From positions 31,448 through 95,447 of the forward strand of contig DEFL01000026.1 in the NCBI GenBank assembly GCA_002350845.1: a DNA stretch of 64,000 nt, written 5' to 3'. The DNA comes from Christensenella sp. UBA2853. GTDB lineage: Bacteria; Bacillota; Clostridia; Christensenellales; Aristaeellaceae. Under the pieces are notes generated by a model. The model saw only the letters and a list, made by a program, of their open reading frames with translations, did not search any database and was not told where the DNA came from. Each line of letters opens with the position of its first letter. The stretch's first letter is position 1. This document shows positions 8,961 to 16,117 of this stretch, one piece after another. A program made the position numbers and the translations under genes.

Positions 8961-9962
8961 TCAGGGCTGCTGTTCCAGCAGCTCTTTAAGCGCATCGCCG
9001 CTGTCGCCGTCCAGACAGATGGACTGTGTCCGGATCACTTCCGGGCAGACGGCTTCATCAAAGTTCAGACAGGCATAGACCGCGCGGGGATTTTCCGCCG
9101 TCATGGCCCAGAAGGGATACTTGATAATCATGGGCGTGTTGCTGCCCACGCCGAGCTCGAGGAACAGCACGTGCTGTCCTTCGTGTGCCTCAAGGAACGC
9201 AGCATACCGGTCCGCCGCGGCATGCCACCCGGCGTCCTCCACAAACGTCTCATCGGCGCGCAGGTTCATGGAGACCGCCCCGCCGCCGTCCGGGCAGACC
9301 GGGACCAGGTCATGGGGAAGGCGCATGGAGAGACGCCGGTCCTCCGGAACCTGGAATATGCCGTCTGGATCCAGGACAAAGCCCTGCGCCGCCATGGCTT
9401 TTCTGACCCAGTCTTCATTGTCGTAGGTCTTTTTGATGCGGCCCCCGGCACTCTGGAACAGCCCGTAATCGCCCTGCGTGTAGAAGAGCCGCTCCTTGTC
9501 AAAGCCGGCGCGCTGGAAGCAGTGGTCCACATTGGTGGTGATCACGAAATAGTTCCGGCCCCTGACCAGAGAGAGGAGGTCATGGTACACGGGTTTTGGC
9601 GGATCCATGTATCGGTTGATATAGATGTTCCGCGCCCAGAAGGCCCAGCGGGTCTCCGCGTCGGGGAAAGGGTAGAAGCCGCCGGAATACATATCCCGGA
9701 AGCCGAAGTGCTCCCTGAAATCAAAGAAATACCGGTCGAACCGTTCGCCGCTGTAGGTAAAGCCAGCGGACGTGGAAAGGCCTGCGCCTGCGCCGATGAC
9801 GATGGCATCAGCGCTTTGGATTTCCTCCTTCAGGCGGCGAAGATTCGCGCTGCGGCTGCCGGTATCATCGGTCAGGCCGGAGGTGAGGCTGCGCACAAAG
9901 GAGATGCCCTTTTGAAGCGACTGTGAATAGTCAGGCTTTGGTTTGTTTGAAGTACTGCTCAT
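8961..9962 (-). CDS. Class M sirtuin (SirTM-like) protein ADP-ribosyltransferase
   Basis: The roughly 333-residue protein has the Sir2 NAD-binding motif IGAGAGLSTSAG, a following FDRYF segment and the motif TTNVDHCFQ. Where deacetylases have the catalytic His, this sequence reads YTQGDYG with a Gln. That substitution, together with an adjoining macrodomain gene, fits class M sirtuins, which ADP-ribosylate lipoylated GcvH-like proteins in staphylococci and streptococci rather than deacetylate. ATG 9962 was preferred because AAGGACAGGG precedes it; a start at 9992 lacks a site. It overlaps the end of the macrodomain gene by 32 bases, suggesting coupled translation. No GcvH-L or lipoate ligase gene is nearby. 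Confidence 0.75.
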   Translation of the reverse strand: MSSTSNKPKPDYSQSLQKGISFVRSLTSGLTDDTGSRSANLRRLKEEIQSADAIVIGAGAGLSTSAGFTYSGERFDRYFFDFREHFGFRDMYSGGFYPFPDAETRWAFWARNIYINRYMDPPKPVYHDLLSLVRGRNYFVITTNVDHCFQRAGFDKERLFYTQGDYGLFQSAGGRIKKTYDNEDWVRKAMAAQGFVLDPDGIFQVPEDRRLSMRLPHDLVPVCPDGGGAVSMNLRADETFVEDAGWHAAADRYAAFLEAHEGQHVLFLELGVGSNTPMIIKYPFWAMTAENPRAVYACLNFDEAVCPEVIRTQSICLDGDSGDALKELLEQQP

Positions 9963-10746
9963 AAAGATCCCTGTCCTTGTCACTGAATACATTAAAGATC
10001 ACACGGTCCATGGCGCCGTCGTGCGCTGAAAGCCACTGCCGGACGGTTGTGACTGCGATTTCGGCTGCCCTCTCGGGCGGAAAGTGAAAGACACCGGTGG
10101 AAATGCAGCAGAAGGCCACGGACCTCAGGCCGTTTTCTGCACACAGGTCAAGCGTGCGCGCATAACAGTCGGCCAGGTCCTGCTCAAGCGCTGGCGTCAG
10201 CTCTCCATAGACAATCGGCCCGACGATATGGATGACCTTCTTTGCGGGAAGATTATAGGCGTCCGTCAGCATCGGCACGGCGGTCGGCTGCTCATAGTCC
10301 TCCCCGAATTTCGCCCGCAGAAGGCGCATCTGCCGGTCGCATTCCGCGCGCAGCTGAACGCCGGCAAAGGTATGAATGCAGTTGTCGATGCACGTGTGCA
10401 TCGGCACAAAGCATCCCAGCATCTGCGAATTGGCCGCGTTCACAATGGCGTCCACCGCAAGACGCGTGATGTCCCCCTGCCAGAGGGAGATGAGGCCCTC
10501 GATGGGAGGAATATCCGAAAGCGTCACGATTCCGTTTTCCCGGATCCGCTCCTGCAGGTAGGCATCCTGCACCGAGAGCACAGTGTCATCCATCCTGCCC
10601 GGCATGCGGATATTCATCAGGGAGCGGAGCACACGTCTCCTGCCTTCCGTCCCTGGAGGTGTTGGAAGGCCTTTGTACTCTGCGGAGTCCGCTTTGAATG
10701 CATTGACGAGGTACTCAAGCCGCTGATTCTGAGACATGCTGTCCAT
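9931..10746 (-). CDS. Zinc-type macrodomain protein-ADP-ribose hydrolase
   Basis: After an alpha-helical N-terminal segment of about 90 residues, the protein enters a macrodomain: WQGDITRLAVDAIVNAANS, then GCFVPMHTCIDN. The Cys and His residues of that segment are the hallmark of the zinc-containing macrodomain class paired with SirTM. Further motifs are HIVGP and CISTGVFHFP for ADP-ribose binding. The family removes the ADP-ribose added by the partner sirtuin. ATG 10746 is chosen because GGAAAGGA lies eight bases upstream. The downstream sirtuin gene overlaps its 3' end. Confidence 0.85.
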   Translation of the reverse strand: MDSMSQNQRLEYLVNAFKADSAEYKGLPTPPGTEGRRRVLRSLMNIRMPGRMDDTVLSVQDAYLQERIRENGIVTLSDIPPIEGLISLWQGDITRLAVDAIVNAANSQMLGCFVPMHTCIDNCIHTFAGVQLRAECDRQMRLLRAKFGEDYEQPTAVPMLTDAYNLPAKKVIHIVGPIVYGELTPALEQDLADCYARTLDLCAENGLRSVAFCCISTGVFHFPPERAAEIAVTTVRQWLSAHDGAMDRVIFNVFSDKDRDLYEQYFKQTKA

Positions 10747-10873
10747 GTGCGTGATCCTTTCCTGAGGGGTTCTGATTTCACCCAGCGCTACGTATTGTAT
10801 CCGTCCGGCGCGCAACTGGCAAGAGGGAGGATCTGCCGCGTTCCGGCAGACCGAAACAGGCAGGGAGAGGACA

Positions 10874-10909
10874 AAAAAACGGCGTCACTCCAGGCACGAA
10901 GTGACGCCG
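10874..10909 (-). terminator. Intrinsic terminator of the ZIP transporter gene
   Basis: The stem 10880-10888/10901-10909 is followed on the minus strand by seven T residues, about 40 bases after the transporter stop. Confidence 0.85.
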
Positions 10910-10949
10910 CGGAAAACCGCATGAACGGAAATGCACAGGAATCTCCCGC

Positions 10950-11723
10950 TTACCCAAGCGTGACATCCAGAATCATCATGAGCACAAAACCGAGCGAGAA
11001 GGCGATCGTTCCCCAGTTGGAGTGTTTGCCTTCCGACATTTCCGGGATCAGTTCCTCCACCACGACATACATCATGGCGCCGGCTGCGAAGGCCAGAAGA
11101 TACGGCATGGCCGGCACAACCGCGCTGGCCGCGAGTATGGTGACGGCTGCCGCGATGGGCTCCACAATGCCGGAGAGCGCGCCGTACAGGAAGGTTCTGC
11201 CCTTGTCCATCCCTTCTGCGCGGAGCGGCATGGAGACAATGGCGCCTTCCGGGAAGTTCTGGATGGCAATGCCCAGGGCGAGCGCCAGGGCCCCTGCACT
11301 CGTGATGCCTGCGTTGCCGGAGCGGAAACCGGCATAGACGACACCGACGGCCATGCCCTCGGGAATGTTGTGAAGGGTGACGGCAAGAATCAGTTTCGTG
11401 GTGCGCTTGAGACCGGTCTTCGGGCCTTCATCCTGATGGTTGAAGTGCATATGCGGCGTCATTTCGTCCAGGAGCAGCAGGAAGCCGACACCGACGAGAA
11501 AACCGACGGCAGCCGGGAGGAAGGCAAGGGTCCCCAGGTGTTCACTGCTTTCCAGAGCGGGCTGAAGCAGGCTCCAGAAGGAAGCGGCCACCATGACGCC
11601 TGCCGCGAATCCGGTCAGGATCTTCTGCAGGCTTTCCGAGATTTCCTTTTTGAGGATAAAGACCATGGCCGCACCGAGGGCTGTCCCCGCAAAGGGAATC
11701 AGAATGCCCAGGATTGTTTCCAT
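10950..11723 (-). CDS. ZIP-family divalent metal transporter
   Basis: The 257-residue protein has about eight hydrophobic segments. It carries the two ZIP signatures HNIPEG near residue 120 and NFPEG near residue 155, which supply the binuclear metal-site ligands. A loop rich in His (HMHFNHQD) lies before them, as in ZupT-like importers of Zn2+, Fe2+ or Mn2+. ATG 11723 follows AAAGGAATG at good spacing; the longer frame to 11762 adds an unlikely polar leader. The gene is monocistronic with its own terminator. Confidence 0.88.
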   Translation of the reverse strand: METILGILIPFAGTALGAAMVFILKKEISESLQKILTGFAAGVMVAASFWSLLQPALESSEHLGTLAFLPAAVGFLVGVGFLLLLDEMTPHMHFNHQDEGPKTGLKRTTKLILAVTLHNIPEGMAVGVVYAGFRSGNAGITSAGALALALGIAIQNFPEGAIVSMPLRAEGMDKGRTFLYGALSGIVEPIAAAVTILAASAVVPAMPYLLAFAAGAMMYVVVEELIPEMSEGKHSNWGTIAFSLGFVLMMILDVTLG

Positions 11724-11782
11724 AGCATCATTCCTTTCTGATTTGTTTCGGTCAACCCCCATGCCGGGATGGAAACAGCGGA

Positions 11783-11815
11783 AGCGCGCAAACCGTACTG
11801 CCTGCGCGCTTCCCA
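11783..11815. other. Strong hairpin without a clear T run
   Basis: The arms GGAAGCGCGCA and TGCGCGCTTCC pair almost perfectly between the chimeric regulator stop and the ZIP gene start. It probably ends or stabilises the minus-strand transcript of the regulator, but no long T run follows. Confidence 0.45.
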
Positions 11816-11821
11816 GGGGTC

Positions 11822-12358
11822 TTAACCGAACATGACTTCGTTCATGATCTGTTCGAGCAGTTCCTGCCTGCCGGAACCCGGATTTTCAGGCTTTTTCATG
11901 CAGGCGGCACAATCGGCCAGTTCTGCCAGCGTGGCGGTATGATTGCGGATCTTGTGTCCGATTTCCGTACTGGTGTAGCTGATATACCGCTCGCGGAGGA
12001 GTATGTCAAGCCTGCCGTCCTCGATGAGCTTGGCGGCTTTGATCAGACCCAGCGCAAAGGTGTCCATGCCCAGGATATAGCCGTAGAACATATCCTCATA
12101 GGTGCTGGAGGGGCGGCGGTTCTTGGAGTCAAAATAAAAACCGACGTTGATGCCGATCCGGCTTATGAGCTGCTCGATCCCCCGGGCATAGTCCCAGACG
12201 ATCAGATCATATTTGTCCATAAAGTGACGGTCAAACGTGGCGGTGGAATACCCGCAGTTTTCGGCGATCTCCCGGACGGTGATTCTGTCAATCGACCGGG
12301 TCTGCGCCAGTGCATGGAAGGACTCGACGAAGATGTCCCTCGCTGTCTTGCGCTTCAT
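11822..12358 (-). CDS. Chimera: TetR-type DNA-binding head fused to xylose isomerase C-terminus
   Basis: Residues 1 to about 66 are a TetR/AcrR N-terminal domain, with helix-turn-helix segment ITVREIAENCGYSTATFDRHF and KYDLI after it. From about residue 70 the sequence changes abruptly to the C-terminal end of a class II xylose isomerase: FDSKNRR, YEDMFYGYILGMDTFALGL, AAKLIEDGRLD, RERYISYTS, TLAELA, SGRQELLE and a terminal F-G. One metal-ligand Asp (D77) remains but the catalytic His, Lys and Glu residues of the barrel are absent, so it cannot be an isomerase. The retained part is the tetramer-contact tail. GAGGAG precedes ATG 12358 and a good promoter lies upstream, so it is probably expressed. 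A natural deletion fusion, a functional regulator or an assembly join remain possible. Confidence 0.75.
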   Translation of the reverse strand: MKRKTARDIFVESFHALAQTRSIDRITVREIAENCGYSTATFDRHFMDKYDLIVWDYARGIEQLISRIGINVGFYFDSKNRRPSSTYEDMFYGYILGMDTFALGLIKAAKLIEDGRLDILLRERYISYTSTEIGHKIRNHTATLAELADCAACMKKPENPGSGRQELLEQIMNEVMFG

Positions 12359-12414
12359 GTCTGTCTCCTCTGCTTTGTCCAGCCCAAAGACGGTGCGTTG
12401 TTTCTTTCAGAAGA

Positions 12415-12443
12415 AGTATAGTACGGGGAAAAGCAGCGGACAA
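12415..12443 (-). promoter_or_regulatory. Candidate promoter of the TetR-xylose isomerase chimera
   Basis: On the minus strand TTGTCC (12443-12438) and TATACT (12420-12415) are separated by 17 bases. The leader to ATG 12358 would be about 50 bases. Confidence 0.6.
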
Positions 12444-12445
12444 GT

Positions 12446-12492
12446 AAAAAAAGGCCATGCGCCTCTCTGCGGGAAGGGGCGCATGGCCGGAG
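12446..12492 (-). terminator. Intrinsic terminator of the 12.5-kb isomerase-like gene
   Basis: GGCCATGCGCC pairs with GGCGCATGGCC. On the minus strand a run of seven T residues follows, just past the stop at 12514. Confidence 0.85.
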
Positions 12493-12513
12493 AAGGGAAG
12501 GGGAAGGGGGAAA

Positions 12514-13263
12514 TCAGTTGAACCCGCAGGATTTCAGGTACAGATAGCTTCTCTTCAGGCACTCGATGGGATCTTCGCCGTGGCAGTCATCCTGTTCGAC
12601 GAGCATGTACTGCGTGCCGGCAGCTTCTGCCTTTTCAAAGACACGGTCGAAATTGATGTTGCCCTCGCCGACAACCGCCATCTCGCGTCCGTAGGCATAA
12701 TCCTTGAGGTGGATGCAGGGAACGCGTCCGCTGAACTTTTCAATCCACTGACCGGGATCTCCGCCGCCGGCCTGGATCCAGAAGGTATCGAGCGTGAAGC
12801 CCATTTCATCTGCGGGCACAGCCTCTGCGAGCTTTTCCAGATAGGTGGTGCCGCCGACTTTGATGAACTCGCGGTCATGGTTGTGATACATGAAATACTT
12901 TCCGCCTTCCTTGAGCTTGTGCGCAATGGGCGGGAAGGTTTCCATCCACTGGTCCCAGGTCATGTTCCGTGCTTCGTCAAAAGCCCAGAAACCGAGGCCC
13001 ACATACTTGCAGTCAAAGGTGTTGTGATCTTCAATGACCTTGTCCAGTTCACCGGTCAGGCGCGGAACCGGAATGTGGGTCAGAACACACTTCAGACCGT
13101 TGAGCTTGAGCTGATCGCGCAGCCATTCGCCTTCATAGGGGCAGGTTCCGGAAACCTGAACGGTCGTGTAGCCGATGTCCGCAATGCGCTTGAGGGTGTC
13201 GGCAAAGCCTTCCAGGGTCTGGCAGGTGGCGCGGGTGGTAAACATCTGAGCACCGATTTTCAT
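12514..13263 (-). CDS. Sugar phosphate isomerase/epimerase-like TIM-barrel protein
   Basis: The 249-residue protein is a PF01261-type TIM barrel. Metal-site candidates are YMYHNHDREF near residue 125 (written FMYHNHD in the sequence), LDTFWIQAGG near 160, CIHLKDY near 182 and LVEQDDC near 220. It is a different paralogue from the gene at 8125 and resembles inosose or sugar-acid isomerases encoded near Gfo/Idh/MocA oxidoreductases. ATG 13263 follows AAGGAGATCT; a TTG seven codons upstream has no site. It lies 87 bases after the TolB-like gene and has its own terminator. Confidence 0.78.
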   Translation of the reverse strand: MKIGAQMFTTRATCQTLEGFADTLKRIADIGYTTVQVSGTCPYEGEWLRDQLKLNGLKCVLTHIPVPRLTGELDKVIEDHNTFDCKYVGLGFWAFDEARNMTWDQWMETFPPIAHKLKEGGKYFMYHNHDREFIKVGGTTYLEKLAEAVPADEMGFTLDTFWIQAGGGDPGQWIEKFSGRVPCIHLKDYAYGREMAVVGEGNINFDRVFEKAEAAGTQYMLVEQDDCHGEDPIECLKRSYLYLKSCGFN

Positions 13264-13350
13264 GAGCAGAGATCTCCTTTTCAATTAGGTTTTATACCGT
13301 TCCTATAGTGTACGCGTGAATGCGGAAGGATGCAAGAGGCAGGAGGAAAA

Positions 13351-14235
13351 TCAGCTGTGCGGGCAGATCCGGTAGGAGACAAAGGCGAACTTCCGGCTGT
13401 CGGGCGACCAGGAGTTCACGTTGATGGTGCCCTGTCCGCCGAAGAGCTCGACGACCGTGTGCAGATCGGAGCCGTCCGAGCGCATGACGCGGATCTGGAC
13501 GTTTTTGTGCGGGACATGCTCGCCCGGCTCAACATCGCCCTTGCGGTAGCAGATCATGGAAACCAGCTTCCGGTCCGGGGAAATGTGCGGGAACCAGGTG
13601 TTCCATTCGCTGTCAAAGGTCATCTGGGTCTGTTCAGAGCCGTCTGCCTTCATGCGGAATGCCTGCATGAGGCCGGAGCGCACAGAATTGAACCAGATGT
13701 ATTCGCCGGCGGAATCATACTCGCTGCCGTCATTGAGGCCGGGTGCATCCGTCAGGCGCTTTTCTTTTCCGCCGAGGACCGGGATGGTATAGATGTCATA
13801 CTCCCCGCCGCGCTCGGCACAGTAGGCGAGTGTTTTCCCGTCGGGCGACCAGCCGTGGAGGTAGCTGGGGGCAAGCGGTGTGATGAGGCGCGGGACGCCG
13901 CCGGTCATGGGGACCGTATAGATGCGGGACTTGCCGTCCTCAAAGGTTCCGTGACTGACCGCGATCTGGGTGCCGTCCGGGGAGAGGACGTGGTCATTGT
14001 TGCAGTTGTCGACAAAGCCGGTATCGATTTCATCAATCGCGCCGCTGTGCAGATCATACCGGAAAATGCGGCCGTGGCTGTTGTAGACCAGGGCTTTTCC
14101 GTCAGGCGTCCAGTTCGGCGCTTCGATGAGCGTGTCAAAAAAGTGGACGGTTTCGCGCTGTCCGGTGACGGTGTCATAGATTTCAAGGAAGGACTCGTCG
14201 TCATCCCGGTACCAGACGCTGTTCTTGTCAACCAT
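13351..14235 (-). CDS. TolB-like beta-propeller protein
   Basis: About 294 residues are built of WD40-like/PD40 repeats with recurring SPDGT, SPDGK and SPDRK turns (for example WTPDGKALVY, LSPDGTQIAV, WSPDGKTLAY, ISPDRKLVS, WSPDSRKFAF). No signal peptide is visible, so it is predicted cytoplasmic. Similar propellers in gut bacteria accompany carbohydrate genes, and the fold is shared with oligogalacturonate lyases, but I do not see enough to assign lyase activity. ATG 14235 was chosen over a GTG four codons upstream. It probably shares a transcript with the isomerase-like gene downstream. Confidence 0.7.
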   Translation of the reverse strand: MVDKNSVWYRDDDESFLEIYDTVTGQRETVHFFDTLIEAPNWTPDGKALVYNSHGRIFRYDLHSGAIDEIDTGFVDNCNNDHVLSPDGTQIAVSHGTFEDGKSRIYTVPMTGGVPRLITPLAPSYLHGWSPDGKTLAYCAERGGEYDIYTIPVLGGKEKRLTDAPGLNDGSEYDSAGEYIWFNSVRSGLMQAFRMKADGSEQTQMTFDSEWNTWFPHISPDRKLVSMICYRKGDVEPGEHVPHKNVQIRVMRSDGSDLHTVVELFGGQGTINVNSWSPDSRKFAFVSYRICPHS

Positions 14236-14284
14236 GGGGAGCACCACCCTGTCTGAAAATGATGTCTGGAAACAGATTTGACTC

Positions 14285-14314
14285 TTGAAAACGGGATTGT
14301 GTCACTGGTATCAT
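14285..14314 (+). promoter_or_regulatory. Possible promoter for the Gfo/Idh/MocA gene
   Basis: TTGAAA (14285-14290) and TATCAT (14309-14314) are separated by 18 bases, upstream of ATG 14420 in the divergent intergenic region. Confidence 0.35.
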
Positions 14315-14419
14315 TGTATCAGGAAGATCTGACAGCCGCAATGACCGCGTACGTGTGCGGGACAGTTTTTTTCTGAAAAGAAGGCGGCTGATCTGTGAAT
14401 ACAGGAGGCAGTGGAAACC

Positions 14420-15586
14420 ATGGAAAAGGTCAAAGTGGCGGTTGTCGGATGCGGGATGATCAGCCCGGTCTATCTGCGCAATATGAAGGAACTGTTCAGT
14501 ATTCTCGATGTGGTGGCTGTGAGCAACCGCACAAGAGCAAAAGCGGAAGAGGCAGCGAAGAAGTTCGATATTCCGAAAGTACTGACGCTCGATGAAGTGG
14601 CGGCGGACCCCGAGATTGAGCTGGTGGTCAACCTCACGCCTACGGATGTGCACGCGGAGATCATCCGCAAAATGCTGCTGGCAGGCAAGCATGTCTACAC
14701 GGAAAAGACCATGACGGCAGACATAGAGGATGCGCGCGAGTTGGTGAAGCTGGCGGATGAAAAGGGCCTGTATCTGGGTTGTGCGCCGGATACGGTGCTC
14801 GGCGCAAGCGTGCAGACCGCCAGGTGGGCTGTGGACCACGGAATGATTGGCACCGTGACGTCCTGCGCGGTGACGATCAACCGGAATCAGGCCCTGAATT
14901 CCGAACTCTTCACCTTCCTGCGCGGGAACGGCGGATCACTTCCGTATGATGTCGGGATCTACTATCTTGCAGCGCTTCTGTGTGTCCTGGGGCCGGTGGT
15001 GAAAGTGACGGCGTTTGGAGCGCCCATGCCGGTGCATCAGCGGCAGTTCATGTTCCGGGAAGGCGATCAGGAGTCCTGGCAGATTCCGGGAAACAACCTG
15101 GTTTCGGGCAGCATGATGTTTGCAAACGGCGCGATCGGCAGCATTCATATGGACGGCAATACGACCGGAAACGAACGGCATCTGCTGCGCATTTATGGCA
15201 CTGAGGGCATCCTTGAAATGGGGGATCCGAACAAGTTTGGAGATCCGGTGAAACTGTTCAAGCCGGAAAATCCGCCCTGTGATCTTCCGCTGACCCATGG
15301 CTATAACGGTAGGGGACAGGGCGGAACGGAACTCGGCGGAGGATGCCGCGGAGCGGGCGTGGCAGAAATGGCCTATGCAATCCGCCAGGGACGGCCACAC
15401 CGCATGAGCAAGGAAATGGCGTATCATGCAATGGAAGTTCTGCATGGATTTGATGTGTCTGCTGAGACAGGCAGCGTCTATACGCTGGAATCCACATTCT
15501 CCATGCCGCCGCTGAAGGAAGGCTATTATTCGACCATGTGGGGCGGGTATGCGCGAGCAGATGCGGAATGCTCGCTGATGGAATAA
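14420..15586 (+). CDS. Gfo/Idh/MocA-family oxidoreductase
   Basis: The 388-residue protein opens with a Rossmann fold (KVAVVGCGMIS) and has the family motif GKHVYTEKTMT, where EK supplies the catalytic Lys near residue 93. The C-terminal alpha/beta domain follows. The family oxidises or reduces sugars and cyclitols with NAD(P). The divergent neighbours (isomerase-like and propeller genes) suggest sugar or inositol-like metabolism, but no substrate is readable. GGAGG lies 11 bases before ATG 14420; a GTG at 14411 would sit too close to it. A terminator follows. Confidence 0.85.
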   Translation: MEKVKVAVVGCGMISPVYLRNMKELFSILDVVAVSNRTRAKAEEAAKKFDIPKVLTLDEVAADPEIELVVNLTPTDVHAEIIRKMLLAGKHVYTEKTMTADIEDARELVKLADEKGLYLGCAPDTVLGASVQTARWAVDHGMIGTVTSCAVTINRNQALNSELFTFLRGNGGSLPYDVGIYYLAALLCVLGPVVKVTAFGAPMPVHQRQFMFREGDQESWQIPGNNLVSGSMMFANGAIGSIHMDGNTTGNERHLLRIYGTEGILEMGDPNKFGDPVKLFKPENPPCDLPLTHGYNGRGQGGTELGGGCRGAGVAEMAYAIRQGRPHRMSKEMAYHAMEVLHGFDVSAETGSVYTLESTFSMPPLKEGYYSTMWGGYARADAECSLME

Positions 15587-15596
15587 AGATAAAGAA

Positions 15597-15638
15597 AAAC
15601 CAGCTCACAGGCATCTTCGGCTGCCTGCGAGCTGGTTT
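15597..15638 (+). terminator. Intrinsic terminator after the oxidoreductase gene
   Basis: AAACCAGCTC and GAGCTGGTTTT flank an inner CAGGCA/TGCCTG stem with a TCTTCGGC loop, right after the stop. Confidence 0.85.
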
Positions 15639-15688
15639 TAACTATGGGCTTTCTGCTTCAGGGTTCGAGCAACTTGCAAAAATTAGGC

Positions 15689-15718
15689 TTGACAAGGATG
15701 GGATCTTTGTGTTAGGAT
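15689..15718 (+). promoter_or_regulatory. Promoter of the tRNA-Ser pair
   Basis: A consensus TTGACA (15689-15694) and TAGGAT (15713-15718) are separated by 18 bases and end 22 bases before the first tRNA. Confidence 0.65.
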
Positions 15719-15739
15719 AGCCAAGCTGGTTCATACTAT

Positions 15740-15828
15740 GGAGAGATGGCCGAGCGGTTGATGGCGCTGGTCTTGAAAACCAGTGATGCTGAAAGGCACC
15801 GGGGGTTCGAATCCCTCTCTCTCCGCCA
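15740..15828 (+). tRNA. tRNA-Ser (anticodon TGA)
   Basis: The acceptor stem GGAGAGA pairs with TCTCTCC. The anticodon arm CTGGT-CTTGAAA-ACCAG puts TGA at 15774-15776. There is a long class II variable arm and a GGTTCGAATCC T-loop. The discriminator G (15825) is followed by an encoded CCA. Confidence 0.96.
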
Positions 15829-15841
15829 GCTTTCTTGACAT

Positions 15842-15930
15842 GGAGAAGTACCCAAGTGGCCGAAGGGGCTCCCCTGCTAAGGGAGTAGACCGGGATAACC
15901 GGTGCGAGGGTTCAAATCCCTCCTTCTCCG
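15842..15930 (+). tRNA. tRNA-Ser (anticodon GCT)
   Basis: GGAGAAG pairs with CTTCTCC. The anticodon arm CTCCC-CTGCTAA-GGGAG places GCT at 15876-15878, and a long variable arm is present. CCA is not encoded: the sequence after discriminator G is CAC. It is the likely attachment gene for the adjacent integrase. Confidence 0.96.
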
Positions 15931-15935
15931 CACTC

Positions 15936-15970
15936 AAAGCCTTGAAACATAAGTGTTTCAAGGCTTTTTT
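15936..15970 (+). terminator. Terminator of the tRNA-Ser transcript
   Basis: AAAGCCTTGAAACA (15936-15949) pairs with TGTTTCAAGGCTTT (15954-15967) and continues into a T run. Confidence 0.85.
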
Positions 15971-16010
15971 GTACGCCAATTGTACGCCATTTTTGGCTTT
16001 TGAACGCCAT
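15970..16010. repeat. Three direct repeats of TGTACGCCAT type
   Basis: Copies start at 15970, 15981 and 16001 (the last with one base change). Their position between the tRNA end and the integrase gene fits arm-type integrase binding sites; this is inference. Confidence 0.5.
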
Positions 16011-16087
16011 TTTTCATATGATATATAACATCAATATCCTGGCTTTTGGAACCCTTTGATTGCTTAGGTTCCGCATTTTTGCATTTT

Positions 16088-16111
16088 CTATACAGAACGC
16101 TATACAGAACG
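16088..16111. repeat. Perfect tandem repeat of a 12-base unit
   Basis: CTATACAGAACG occurs twice without a gap (16088-16099, 16100-16111), just beyond the integrase stop at 16118. It may be a recombination-protein binding site. Confidence 0.55.
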
Positions 16112-16117
16112 TTACTG

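Noticed and set aside
11822..12358. Annotating the gene simply as a TetR regulator
   Set aside because: The usual TetR ligand domain is absent; residues from about 70 on match xylose isomerase.
15731..15979. Minus-strand frame containing EGFEPPVPF and EGFEPSHRLS
   Set aside because: It is the antisense translation of the two tRNA-Ser genes, a well-known false protein.
15970..16010. Repeats considered as a CRISPR array
   Set aside because: The repeat unit is only about ten bases, spacers are uneven and one to ten bases long, and no cas gene is present.
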